Origin: Pelagibius sp037652055
GTDB lineage: Bacteria; Pseudomonadota; Alphaproteobacteria; Kiloniellales; Kiloniellaceae
DNA length: 64,000 nucleotides
NCBI RefSeq assembly: GCF_037652055.1
Contig: NZ_JBBKAH010000002.1
Span: 1,426,001-1,490,000, forward strand
Reading direction: 5' to 3'
Part shown: positions 1 through 7,363 of the stretch, in pieces
How the letters are laid out: every line of letters begins with the position of its first letter
How positions within the stretch are numbered: the stretch's first letter is position 1
Notes under the pieces: generated by a model
Seen by the model: only the letters and a program-made list of their open reading frames with translations
What the model was told of the DNA's origin: nothing
Databases searched by the model: none
Translations under genes and position numbers: made by a program

Positions 1-203
1 TTGGCCACCTTCACCGAATGCAGCGGGCCATCCAGGTTCTTTTCCCAGAAGGCCAGGAACCTGCGCAGCTCGGGATAGCGCGGGGCCAGGTCGTAATCCT
101 GCCAGATGTAGGTCTGCAGCAGCGCAGGGTGATCGGGCAGGTGGTACAGAATTTCGGCCGTGGTCAGCCGATAGTCGTTCAACTGACGAACCAAATCGCT
201 CAT
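1..203 (-). CDS. usg: Usg family protein, C-terminal part cut by window edge
   Basis: The reverse strand opens with ATG at 203 and reads MSDLVRQLNDYRLTTAEILY and on through 67 residues before the window ends. The start, with its run of YHLPDHP and TYIWQDYDLAPRYPEL, is what I know of the Usg family (PF06233), a small alphaproteobacterial protein first named for lying upstream of tryptophan synthesis genes; its biochemical role is not established. A strong ribosome binding site (AGGAGGGACG) lies just before the ATG. The family is usually about 90 residues, so roughly a quarter of the gene is missing. The 204-376 region upstream is AT-rich for this genome and probably carries its promoter. Confidence 0.85.
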   Translation of the reverse strand, partial: MSDLVRQLNDYRLTTAEILYHLPDHPALLQTYIWQDYDLAPRYPELRRFLAFWEKNLDGPLHSVKVA

Positions 204-376
204 CGTCCCTCCTCTCCATCCGTCCCCTAAGGGCCCTAATAGGGACCAGCTTGCCCACCTGTTAGAGAAATCTCAACAGAATAAGCTTAATAAAACAATA
301 ACTTAGCAGCCTACCCTCAGGAGTGCTGCCAGTGTTTGTCTGCCCTCGAAAGGGCCGGGGAGGGAGGGGGGAAGCG
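204..376. promoter_or_regulatory. AT-rich intergenic region, probable usg promoter
   Basis: About 60 bases at 260-310 are strikingly AT-rich compared with the rest of the window. They lie upstream of usg on the minus strand and downstream of the terB-like gene. I cannot pick a convincing -35/-10 pair. A short GTCCC/GGGAC inverted repeat flanks 225-245. Confidence 0.3.
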
Positions 377-781
377 TCAGATGCGCGTGTAGCGGGCGCG
401 GGCGCCGCGCTCGATGGCGGCGGCCGGCAGGCGGCCGACGGCCAAGCGGTAGCGCAGCATCTCCAAGAGACGCAGTTCCTCCTGGCTGGCGGCGCCGTCG
501 GCGGCGGCGACATCCAGGGCCACCGCGTAGGCGGTTTCCTTCAGCTTTTCCGGCAGGCCGGAGACGATCTTGCTGAACACCTTCTCCAGTCCGTCGTCTT
601 CGCCCAGCAGTTCGGCACAAGCCTGCGCGTCTTTGGTCAGGTTCTTGGGGTCGTAGTCGGCGAACACCGGCAGGTGCGAGACGATCTCGCCGATCGTCTG
701 CAACTCGGGATCGGTCATGTCGCTGTCCGCGGCGGAGACCAGGACCATGGTGTAGACGAGGGCCGTGTGATGCTGGGACAT
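377..781 (-). CDS. TerB-like (tellurite resistance TerB family) protein
   Basis: The 134-residue product is all helical in outlook with acidic patches: TDPELQTIGEIVSHLP near the N-terminus and ALDVAAADGAASQEELRLLEML near residues 85-110. This is the paired EF-hand-like pattern of the TerB/DjlA-N fold (AAADG...EE), thought to bind metal ions. There is no signal peptide or membrane segment, so it is probably cytoplasmic. Single-gene TerB proteins of this kind are common in alphaproteobacteria, usually without the rest of a ter operon, and none is present here. Direct tellurite resistance should not be assumed. Confidence 0.75.
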   Translation of the reverse strand: MSQHHTALVYTMVLVSAADSDMTDPELQTIGEIVSHLPVFADYDPKNLTKDAQACAELLGEDDGLEKVFSKIVSGLPEKLKETAYAVALDVAAADGAASQEELRLLEMLRYRLAVGRLPAAAIERGARARYTRI

Positions 782-990
782 TGCGTGTCGCTTCTCGCTG
801 AAATGACGAACTAACCCCTGCGGGCCGCCCGAAGCCGGCCCTGGAGGCGGCAGAGACTAGGCAGGCCGGCCCCCCGAGGTCAAGGACCGCTGTGCCGCCG
901 GCGGCCGCGGTTGCCGCCGCGGTCCGCGGCGAGCAGCGATGCGGGTGATACCCGCAGAGTTGCGGTCTTTGCGCTCGACAGCGGGGCGTC

Positions 991-1009
991 GGGCGGGCTA
1001 TTCCCGCCC
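991..1009 (+). promoter_or_regulatory. GC-only hairpin directly before the start codon of the AEC transporter gene
   Basis: GGGCGGG (991-997) and CCCGCCC (1003-1009) form a perfect 7-bp stem with a CTATT loop. It ends two bases before the ATG at 1012. It occupies the position where a Shine-Dalgarno sequence would be, and no other ribosome binding site is visible. Confidence 0.45.
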
Positions 1010-1011
1010 CC

Positions 1012-1950
1012 ATGGGTCCGATCCTCAATGTCGTCTTCCCGATCTTCGCCATCATGGCTGCCGGCTACGCCGCCGGACGCGTCGGCATTCTGGGGGCATC
1101 GAGCAGCGAGGCGCTGAACCGCTTCGTCTACTTCATCGCCCTGCCGGCACTGTTCTTCGTTTCCATGGCGCGGGTCTCCCTGGGCGAAGTCTTCAACCTG
1201 CCCTTCCTCGGCGCCTATGGCGGCGGCGCCGCGGCGACCTTTCTGATCGCGGTCATCGTGGCGAAGTTCGCCTTTCCCAACCGCCTCGGCGCGCTCGGCC
1301 TCGCGGGCTTGTCGGCGATCTTCTCCAACACCGGCTACATGGGGATTCCGCTCCTGTTGCTGGCCTTCGGTGAGGCCGGCATGCTGCCGGCGATCATCTC
1401 CACCATCCTGAACGGGGCCGTCATCATGGCCTTCGGCATCGTGCTGCTGGAGATGGACGTGCATCAGGGCAAGAGCCCCCTGGTGGTGCTGAAGAATGTC
1501 GGGCGTGGCGTGGTGCGCTCGCCGCTGGTGCTCTCCGCCGCCGCCGGCCTCACCGTCTCCGGCCTCGGCATTCCCCTGCCCCAGGCGGTCGGCACCTTCT
1601 GCGACATCCTCGGGGCCTCCGCCGGACCCTGCGCGCTCTTCGCCATCGGCCTCTTCATGGTCGGCAAGTCGCCGACCGCCGGCATGACCGAGGTCTCCTG
1701 GCTGGTCTTCCTGAAGCTCCTGATCCAGCCGCTGATCACCTGGTGGCTGGCTTTCCACGTCTTCACCATGGATCCGGTGTGGGCAGCCGGCGCGCTGGTG
1801 CAGTCGGCCCTGCCGACCGGTGCCCTGGTCTTCGTGCTGGCGCAGCAGTACGACATCTACGTGCAGCGCTCGACCGCCGCCATCATGGCCTCGACGGTGA
1901 TCTCGCTGTTCACGCTCTCGGCCCTCTTCGTCTGGCTTGGCATCGGCTGA
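1012..1950 (+). CDS. AEC family (auxin efflux carrier-type) transporter
   Basis: A 312-residue integral membrane protein with about ten hydrophobic segments in two halves. It starts NVVFPIFAIMAAGYAAGRVG and contains the family-typical GLSAIFSNTGYMGIPL near residues 100-115, including the conserved N-x-G-x-x-G/P crossover region, and ALPTGALVFVLAQQY near 265-280. The family includes malonate and auxin carriers, but substrate cannot be read from sequence. Length is normal for the family. The gene stands alone, divergent from the TerB-like gene. A GC hairpin occupies the ribosome-binding position, which may limit its translation. Confidence 0.85.
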   Translation: MGPILNVVFPIFAIMAAGYAAGRVGILGASSSEALNRFVYFIALPALFFVSMARVSLGEVFNLPFLGAYGGGAAATFLIAVIVAKFAFPNRLGALGLAGLSAIFSNTGYMGIPLLLLAFGEAGMLPAIISTILNGAVIMAFGIVLLEMDVHQGKSPLVVLKNVGRGVVRSPLVLSAAAGLTVSGLGIPLPQAVGTFCDILGASAGPCALFAIGLFMVGKSPTAGMTEVSWLVFLKLLIQPLITWWLAFHVFTMDPVWAAGALVQSALPTGALVFVLAQQYDIYVQRSTAAIMASTVISLFTLSALFVWLGIG

Positions 1951-1962
1951 GCAGTGGAAGAA

Positions 1963-1997
1963 GTGCGGCGGGCAGTTGTGGGAACCACCCGCCGCAC
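1963..1997. terminator. Inverted repeat between convergent genes, candidate bidirectional terminator
   Basis: GTGCGGCGGG (1963-1972) pairs perfectly with CCCGCCGCAC (1988-1997). The loop contains a further TGG/CCA pair. It sits between the AEC transporter gene and the convergent cytochrome b gene. There is no clear T-run on either side, so intrinsic termination is likely but not certain. Confidence 0.5.
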
Positions 1998-2020
1998 GGC
2001 TGCTGGCCGCCAGATTTCCT

Positions 2021-2587
2021 CTAGCTTTCGTCGCCGCGAGCGGGGGCGCGCTTGCGGCCGGTCACCATGGCCCGCACCAGGTTCTCATGGTGCTTGAGGG
2101 AGGCCAGGGCGACGCCTGCGACGTGCAGGCCGACGAGCACCAGCAGCAGGTTGGCAAGGGCTTCGTGGACTTCCTCCACCCATTCCTCGCCCCAGAAGGC
2201 GTCCAGCGTGTACATCCAGCCGGTCAGGCAGAGCGCCGTGAGACTGACGATGAGCAGCAGGATCATCTCGCCGCCGGCCGGGTTGTGGCCCAGATAGCGG
2301 GCCTCCCGACCGCTGAGCAGGTCCTTGAGGTAAGAGACGACGGCGCCGGGCGCGCGGACGAACTGGCTGAAGCGGGCGTAGCGCGAGCCGAGCAGCCCCC
2401 AGACCACGCGGAAGGCGATCAGTGCCGCCGCCGCGTAGCCGGCCCAGATGTGCAGGTCGTCCCATTCGTCGGCGCTGATCCAGGCCAGCACGAAGCTCAA
2501 GACCAGCGACCAGTGAAAGACGCGGACCAGCGGGTCCCACACGCGCACGGTTCCCACGCTCGTCTCCGTTTCTGCCGACGCCGTCAT
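2021..2587 (-). CDS. Cytochrome b561-type membrane protein (cytochrome b/b6 domain)
   Basis: The 188-residue protein has four hydrophobic segments and histidines in the positions expected for two b hemes: FHW near residue 24, LHIWAGY near 47, and VHEAL and GLHVAGV near 142-155. It starts VRVWDPLVRVFHWSLV, the usual beginning of the Ni/Fe-hydrogenase-cytochrome b561 family. These proteins pass electrons across the inner membrane from quinol. It follows the PepSY gene with a 4-base gap and so is co-transcribed and probably works with that periplasmic partner. The divergent two-component system is the likely regulator. Confidence 0.85.
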   Translation of the reverse strand: MTASAETETSVGTVRVWDPLVRVFHWSLVLSFVLAWISADEWDDLHIWAGYAAAALIAFRVVWGLLGSRYARFSQFVRAPGAVVSYLKDLLSGREARYLGHNPAGGEMILLLIVSLTALCLTGWMYTLDAFWGEEWVEEVHEALANLLLVLVGLHVAGVALASLKHHENLVRAMVTGRKRAPARGDES

Positions 2588-2591
2588 GACC

Positions 2592-2873
2592 TCAGCTCTC
2601 CGAACCGGACTTCACGACCGCGAAGGACTTGGGGTCGAAGTAGACCTCCATGCGCTTGCCCTGGGCGTCGGTGCCGTAGACCTCATAGCATCCGTCGTCG
2701 ATCTTGATCTTCTTGATCTTCCAGCCGTCTCCCTCCAGCTTCTGCTGCAGAGCCTCTTTCGGCTGCCATTCGGCTTGCGGCACGGCGCATTTGTCGCTGG
2801 CCTGGGCGGCGCCGGCGGCAAGGGTAGCGGCGAAGGCGGCGGCAATGGCAGCGGACATAGCAGTGGTTTTCAT
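2592..2873 (-). CDS. Periplasmic PepSY-domain protein
   Basis: 93 residues: a signal peptide with an alanine-rich core and an AQA-S cleavage site near residue 25, followed by one PepSY unit. The unit runs from a helix (KEALQQKLEGDGW) into strands (IKKIKIDDGCYEVYG, GKRMEVYFDPKSFAVV). PepSY modules are small periplasmic or membrane-associated domains, often paired with cytochrome b561 and two-component systems, as here. Two cysteines in the mature protein (KCAVP and DGCYE) could form a disulfide. The start is supported by AGAGGT six bases ahead of ATG. Confidence 0.8.
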   Translation of the reverse strand: MKTTAMSAAIAAAFAATLAAGAAQASDKCAVPQAEWQPKEALQQKLEGDGWKIKKIKIDDGCYEVYGTDAQGKRMEVYFDPKSFAVVKSGSES

Positions 2874-2958
2874 ATCAGTACCTCTTGGGCTTGGGGTGGT
2901 TAGGTTGCAATCTTGGGGGCCTGACGCTTCCGGCCGGCGGCTGTTTTGCCCGAGAGCG

Positions 2959-3002
2959 CTGACCGCAAACTGACGAAGCGCGAAGAATCCCGTCAGCCTG
3001 AC
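2959..3002. promoter_or_regulatory. CTGAC repeats, candidate operator for the OmpR-type regulator
   Basis: CTGAC occurs at 2959-2963 and 2970-2974, one helical turn (11 bp) apart, the arrangement bound by OmpR/PhoB dimers. GTCAG follows at 2992-2996 and CTGAC again at 2998-3002. The cluster lies in the divergent region between the PepSY-cytochrome pair and the two-component genes, so it could control both. Confidence 0.45.
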
Positions 3003-3067
3003 GTAAGCTTGGCGTGGGATCCCCGCTCTCTTGCGGAAAACCAGGGAAAAGGTGGCACGAACGGCCG

Positions 3068-3727
3068 ATGCGCGTTCTCTTGATCGAAGACGAGCCCTAT
3101 CTGGGCCAGGCGGTGCAGGAACAGGTCGCCGCCGATGGCCATGCCGTCGACTGGGTGAAGCGCCTGGATGAGGGCGAGGCCGCCCTGCGCGCGGTCGACT
3201 ACGGGCTGGTGCTGCTCGACCTGCACCTGCCCGATGGCCGCGGCCTCGACTTCCTGAAAACCATGCGCCGCGGCGGCGATCCCAGGCCCGTCATCATCCT
3301 CACCGCGCGCGACCAGATCAGCGACCGCATCGAGGGCCTGAACGCCGGCGCCGACGACTACCTGGTGAAGCCCTTCGACCTCGACGAGTTGAGCGCGCGG
3401 GTGATGGCGGTTTCACGGCGCTACGCCGGCAACCCCAATCCGCTCATCACCTTTGGCGACGTGAAGATCGACAAGGCGGACCGGCGCGCCTGGCTTGGCG
3501 ACAGGCCGGTCGACCTTACCAAGCGCGAATGGGCGATCATGGATCTCCTGACCCAGCGTGCCACGGCGGTCATCTCCAAGGAGCAGATCGAGGAGGCGCT
3601 CTATGCCTTCGGCTCGGAGATCGAGAGCAACACCGTGGAGGTTCACATCAGCCGGCTGCGCAAGAAGCTGGGCCGCGACGCCATTCAGACGCTGCGCGGC
3701 GTCGGCTACCGCCTCGGATCGGCGTGA
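3068..3727 (+). CDS. OmpR/PhoB-family response regulator
   Basis: 219 residues. The receiver domain (1-115) shows the acidic pocket (IEDEP near residues 6-10), the phosphorylated aspartate in LLDLHLPDG near residue 51 and the switch lysine in LVKPFD near 101. The C-terminal winged helix (130-219) carries LTKREWAIMDLL and EVHISRLRKKLG. I chose ATG 3068 because it begins the canonical MRVLLIEDE; the frame is open 18 codons further upstream. The gene overlaps the kinase start in a GTGA quartet. The regulator probably acts on the divergent PepSY/cytochrome b561 operon. Confidence 0.9.
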   Translation: MRVLLIEDEPYLGQAVQEQVAADGHAVDWVKRLDEGEAALRAVDYGLVLLDLHLPDGRGLDFLKTMRRGGDPRPVIILTARDQISDRIEGLNAGADDYLVKPFDLDELSARVMAVSRRYAGNPNPLITFGDVKIDKADRRAWLGDRPVDLTKREWAIMDLLTQRATAVISKEQIEEALYAFGSEIESNTVEVHISRLRKKLGRDAIQTLRGVGYRLGSA

Positions 3728-5154
3728 CCGTGGCCGGCGCGAGTCCCGATCGGGAGCAAGGCAAGGCACCCTGGAGCATCGCCCAGCGGCTGAGTTCTCT
3801 GCTCACCGTCGCGCTGACCGCGCTTTGGCTGGTCGCCGTCGTCGCCGCCGCCGCCGTGGTCAACCACGAGACCAATGAGGTCTTCGACAGCGCCCTGCAG
3901 GAGACCGCCCAACGCCTGGTGCCGCTGGTGGTGGAGGACTTCGGGGAGCAATCCGAAGGTGACGACCACCAAGACGAAGCACGGGTGATCGAAGAAAGGC
4001 TCGAATTCGCCAGCCACGAGGAATATCTCGTTTACCAGGTGCGCGATGCCGAAGGTCACGTTCTGCTGCGCTCCCACGACGCGCCGGTGCGAGCCTTTCC
4101 GGCCGCTCTGAATCGCGGCCACGCCGAGGTCGGCGACTGGCGGTTTTTCACCGAGCACTACGCGCCGGCCGACCTCTATGTCCAGGTCGGCGAATCGCTG
4201 GCTCACCGCCGCGAGGCGCTCTATGAAACCATGGCGGGCCTGGTCGCGCCCCTGGCGCTGCTGATCCCGCTCGCCGGCTTCGTTATCTTCTGGACCGTGC
4301 GCCGCAGCCTCGCGCCGCTGGCCGCGGTGCGCGCTGAACTCGACGCACGCGGCGGCGCCAACCTGGCGCCGATTGCGGTAGAAGCCATGCCGCGCGAGCT
4401 GGCACCGATCATCGATGACGTGAACCTGCTGCTGGCACGCCTCGGCAGAGTACTGGAGAGCGAGCGCGCCTTTGCCGCCAACTCGGCGCACGAACTGCGC
4501 ACGCCGGTCGCCGCAGCGCTGGCGCAGATCCAGCGCCTCGCCGCCGAGCTGCAGGGATCTCACCAGCGCGAAGCCGTGCTCGCCAGGGTCGACCAGGTCG
4601 CCGCCACCCTGCGCCGCCTCGGCGATCTCGTGGAGAAGCTGCTGCAGCTGGCACGCGCCGAGGCCGGGATCGCGCTCAGCCGCGATCCCGTCGATGTGAT
4701 GCCGGCGCTGCGCCTTGTGACCGAGGAGCTGACGCGGCGCGGTGCGGTTGGCCAGCGGCTCGACTTCGACGACGGTGGCTGGCAGCACCTGACAGCGCGC
4801 ATCGACATCGACGCTTTCGGAATCGCGCTGCGCAATCTTATCGACAACGCGCTGCTCCACGGTAAGCAGGGGGGCCGTGTCGCCGTATTCCTGGACGGGG
4901 AGGGCGCCGTCCATGTGCGTAGCGAGGGCGCGGCGGTGCCGCCCGAACGCCTCGCCCGCCTGACCGAGCGATTCGAGCGCGCGGGCGCCGAGGCGCAGGG
5001 CGCAGGCCTCGGCCTCGCCATCGTCGAGATGATCGTGACACAGTCCGGCGGCAGCCTGACGCTGCACTCACCCGTGCCGGGGCGCTCCGACGGATTCGAA
5101 GCGGTTTTGCGGCTTGATCTTGCTGAGCGGGCTCAGGTTCAACCAGCCCCTTAG
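3724..5154 (+). CDS. Two-component sensor histidine kinase
   Basis: 476 residues from a GTG that overlaps the response regulator stop (GTGA). Two membrane segments (about 23-45 and 170-195) flank a periplasmic region rich in acidic residues and histidine (EQSEGDDHQDEARV), which could bind metal or sense redox. The phospho-acceptor is H256 in SAHELRTP. The ATPase domain has the N box NLIDNALLHG and the G2 box GAGLGLAIVE. The G1 box is weak: RSEGAAVP, with glutamate in place of the usual aspartate. The last 87 bases overlap the end of the convergent HxlR gene. The likely target is its own regulator. Confidence 0.88.
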   Translation: MTVAGASPDREQGKAPWSIAQRLSSLLTVALTALWLVAVVAAAAVVNHETNEVFDSALQETAQRLVPLVVEDFGEQSEGDDHQDEARVIEERLEFASHEEYLVYQVRDAEGHVLLRSHDAPVRAFPAALNRGHAEVGDWRFFTEHYAPADLYVQVGESLAHRREALYETMAGLVAPLALLIPLAGFVIFWTVRRSLAPLAAVRAELDARGGANLAPIAVEAMPRELAPIIDDVNLLLARLGRVLESERAFAANSAHELRTPVAAALAQIQRLAAELQGSHQREAVLARVDQVAATLRRLGDLVEKLLQLARAEAGIALSRDPVDVMPALRLVTEELTRRGAVGQRLDFDDGGWQHLTARIDIDAFGIALRNLIDNALLHGKQGGRVAVFLDGEGAVHVRSEGAAVPPERLARLTERFERAGAEAQGAGLGLAIVEMIVTQSGGSLTLHSPVPGRSDGFEAVLRLDLAERAQVQPAP

Positions 5155-5784
5155 GGCCTTGCGGGCGCGAGCGGTGCCGAGGGCTTCCAGGCGCCCGCTG
5201 GCCAGTGCGCGGCTCAGCGGCAGGTCGCCGCGCACGATGTAGATCATGTCAGGTAAAGTCGCTGCGAGGTAGAGATCCACCGCGAAACCGGGATCTTCCA
5301 GGCAGAGCTCGCAGACGCCCTCACGGTTGATGAACCACCACAGGCGCTGGTTCCTCGGCTGGTCGGTGAACTCGATGCGCACCAGGCTCTGCGATTTGCC
5401 GAAAGCATCGGCGTTCACCGAGCGCTCCAGCGCCCATACCAGCAGGCCCAGATCGACCTCTCCTGCGACGAGCTGGCGGCGCGACCAGCGCTGCCCCCAG
5501 GTGCCCAGCGCGACAATCATCGGGATGAACTCGCGGCCGGACTCGGTCAGGTGATAGGTCTTGCCGCGCCCGTTGGCTTGCGGCCGGGTCTTCACCACGC
5601 CTTCGGCTTCCAGTTGCTTCAGGCGCTTCGACAGCAACGTCGGCGACATCAGCGGTACACCGCGCTGCAGCTCGGAAAAGCGCGTCGCGCCCCACGCCAG
5701 ATCGCGCACGATCAGCGGGGTCCAGCGTTCGCAGAACAGCTCGGAGGCCTTGGCGACGGGACAGAACTGGCCATAGCTCTTCAT
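5068..5784 (-). CDS. HxlR-family transcriptional regulator with C-terminal SCP2-like region
   Basis: 238 residues. The N-terminal winged helix (1-100) has the HxlR hallmarks: a cysteine in the FCPVAKA segment, CERWTPLIVRDL, FSELQRGVPLMSPTLLSKRLKQLE and YHLTESG. Residues 105-235 form an extra domain resembling the sterol-carrier-like tail seen in long HxlR proteins. The start is MKSYGQF at 5784, supported by GAAAGGAGGACGCC before it; the frame remains open upstream. The 3' end overlaps the kinase gene by 87 bases on the opposite strand. It is divergent from a methyltransferase gene, the most likely target along with itself. HxlR proteins often sense electrophiles through the N-terminal cysteine. 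Confidence 0.85.
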   Translation of the reverse strand: MKSYGQFCPVAKASELFCERWTPLIVRDLAWGATRFSELQRGVPLMSPTLLSKRLKQLEAEGVVKTRPQANGRGKTYHLTESGREFIPMIVALGTWGQRWSRRQLVAGEVDLGLLVWALERSVNADAFGKSQSLVRIEFTDQPRNQRLWWFINREGVCELCLEDPGFAVDLYLAATLPDMIYIVRGDLPLSRALASGRLEALGTARARKALRGWLNLSPLSKIKPQNRFESVGAPRHG

Positions 5785-5816
5785 GGCGTCCTCCTTTCGC
5801 GCGAACAGCAGACTAA

Positions 5817-5851
5817 CACAAGGTCCGCAGGGCACTGAACTACACTTTGTG
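5817..5851. promoter_or_regulatory. Imperfect dyad in the HxlR-methyltransferase divergent region
   Basis: CACAAGGT (5817-5824) and ACTTTGTG (5844-5851) are inverted copies with one mismatch, centred in the 137-bp divergent region. Placement and symmetry fit an operator for the dimeric HxlR regulator. No -35/-10 pair is convincing. Confidence 0.35.
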
Positions 5852-5921
5852 GACTAGCCTCCTTGGGCTGCTGTCGCTCAGGCTTTCTCCAGCATCAACG
5901 TGAGAATCATTGGAGGTAGCC

Positions 5922-6728
5922 ATGGCTGCGATGGAGAGGCATGTAGTGGAGAGTGGACAGCTCACCAAGACCGCCGCCGAGGTCTACGAGGAATTCTTTG
6001 TCCCGGCGCTGTTCGGCGAGTGGGCGGCGCGGCTCTGCGATGTGCTTCGCGTTGGCGAGGACAGGCGCGTTCTGGACGTCGCCTGCGGTACGGGCTGTCT
6101 GGCGCGCGAGGCGGCAAGGCGCGGCGCTGTTGTCACCGGGATCGACTGCAATGGCGGCATGCTGGCCGTGGCCCGCCGATTGGACGACACCGTCGACTGG
6201 TGCGAAGGGACGGCAGAGGCGCTGCCCTTTGAGGATGCCAGCTTCGACGCGACCGCCTGCCAGTTCGGCCTCATGTTCTTCGAGGACCGTGTGAAGGCGC
6301 TGGCAGAGATGTGGCGGGTGACGAAACCCGGCGGGCGCCTGGCCGTTGCCGTCTGGGATTCCCTGGATCGCACGGCGGGCTATGCCGCCATGGCCGCTCT
6401 GCTGCAGCGTCTATTCGGGGAAAACATCGCCGCCGCTCTGCGCGCGCCTTTCGTGCTGGGCGATTCGGGTCACCTGCGGGCCCTCTTCGAGTCGGCGGGT
6501 ATCGCATCACCACGGATCAAGACCGTAGTCGGGGAGGCGCACTTTCCCTCAATCGAGGACTGGGTGCGCACGGATATTAAAGGGTGGACCCTCGCCGATG
6601 CCCTCGACGACGCGCAGTACGCGGACCTGCAGGCGGCCGCGCAGCAGGAACTGCAGCGTTTCCGGCAGCCGGACGGCACGGTCGCCTTCGACTCGCCCGC
6701 GCATATCGTTACGGTGGTGAAGGCGTAA
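5922..6728 (+). CDS. Class I SAM-dependent methyltransferase
   Basis: 268 residues. The SAM-binding motif I is VLDVACGTGCLAREA near residues 47-61, motif II ends in VTGIDCNGGML, and there is a GTAEALPFEDASFD segment typical of the UbiE/COQ5-like (Methyltransf_11) group. The C-terminal 100 residues are the more variable substrate domain. ATG 5922 is preferred because GGAGG lies five bases ahead; a TTG twelve bases upstream is also in frame. The substrate is unknown. It is divergent from the HxlR regulator and probably controlled by it. Confidence 0.85.
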   Translation: MAAMERHVVESGQLTKTAAEVYEEFFVPALFGEWAARLCDVLRVGEDRRVLDVACGTGCLAREAARRGAVVTGIDCNGGMLAVARRLDDTVDWCEGTAEALPFEDASFDATACQFGLMFFEDRVKALAEMWRVTKPGGRLAVAVWDSLDRTAGYAAMAALLQRLFGENIAAALRAPFVLGDSGHLRALFESAGIASPRIKTVVGEAHFPSIEDWVRTDIKGWTLADALDDAQYADLQAAAQQELQRFRQPDGTVAFDSPAHIVTVVKA

Positions 6729-6772
6729 GCGCCGCAGTTGATTCCTGCCGCGCCGCCTGCTACCGAGTTTGC

Positions 6773-7363
6773 ATGCTCGAATTCGCGGCTGCGGTCTTCT
6801 TCCTGATCATCACCCCCGGCCCCGGTGTGCTCTCCGCCGCCGGGGTGGGCTCGGGCTATGGCTACCGCGCGGGCTTTGCTTATGTGGCGGGACTCTGCGT
6901 CGGCAACGCCCTGGTGGGGGCAGCGGTGGTCTCAGGCATCGCCGCCGTGGCCCTGGCGCAGCCGGGCCTGCGCGAGGTGCTGCTGTGGGGCTCGGCGGCC
7001 TACCTGCTGTGGCTGGCGGCGAAGATCGCCTTCGCCGGAGCGCGCATCGCCTTCATTCATTCCGAGCGCGCGCCGGGCTTCTGGAACGGCCTCGCGCTGC
7101 AGCCGATCAATCCCAAGGCCTATGCGGTGAACACGGCGCTGTTCTCCGGCTTCGCCTTCATGCCGGGAGCGCTGGCCGCCGAGACGGCGGTGAAGTTCGC
7201 CATCCTCAACGCCATCTGGATTCCGATCCACCTGCTGTGGCTCTGGGCCGGCGTCACCCTGCGCCGCCTCGACCTCAATCCCAAGGTCCAGCGCGCCATC
7301 AATATGGCCATGGCGCTCTCCATGCTGGCGGTGGTGGGGATCGCCGTAGCCGCGCAGCTCTAG
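6773..7363 (+). CDS. LysE/RhtB family exporter
   Basis: 196 residues, about six membrane segments. The N-terminal FFLIITPGPGVLSAAGVGSGYGYRAGF is the family signature, with the PGP motif near residue 15, and LALQPINPKAYAVNTALF contains the conserved NPK. Family members export amino acids or related small molecules; substrate is unknown. The gene is convergent with the dinG-like gene, and the two stop codons share the bases CTAG at 7360-7363. Confidence 0.88.
   Translation: MLEFAAAVFFLIITPGPGVLSAAGVGSGYGYRAGFAYVAGLCVGNALVGAAVVSGIAAVALAQPGLREVLLWGSAAYLLWLAAKIAFAGARIAFIHSERAPGFWNGLALQPINPKAYAVNTALFSGFAFMPGALAAETAVKFAILNAIWIPIHLLWLWAGVTLRRLDLNPKVQRAINMAMALSMLAVVGIAVAAQL

Noticed and set aside
204..376. 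Small RNA gene in the AT-rich region near the window start
   Set aside because: AT-richness alone is the only sign; no terminator or conserved stem is visible.
3529..3723. Longer N-terminus for the histidine kinase
   Set aside because: These codons overlap the response regulator in another frame; the GTGA overlap at 3724 is the natural start.
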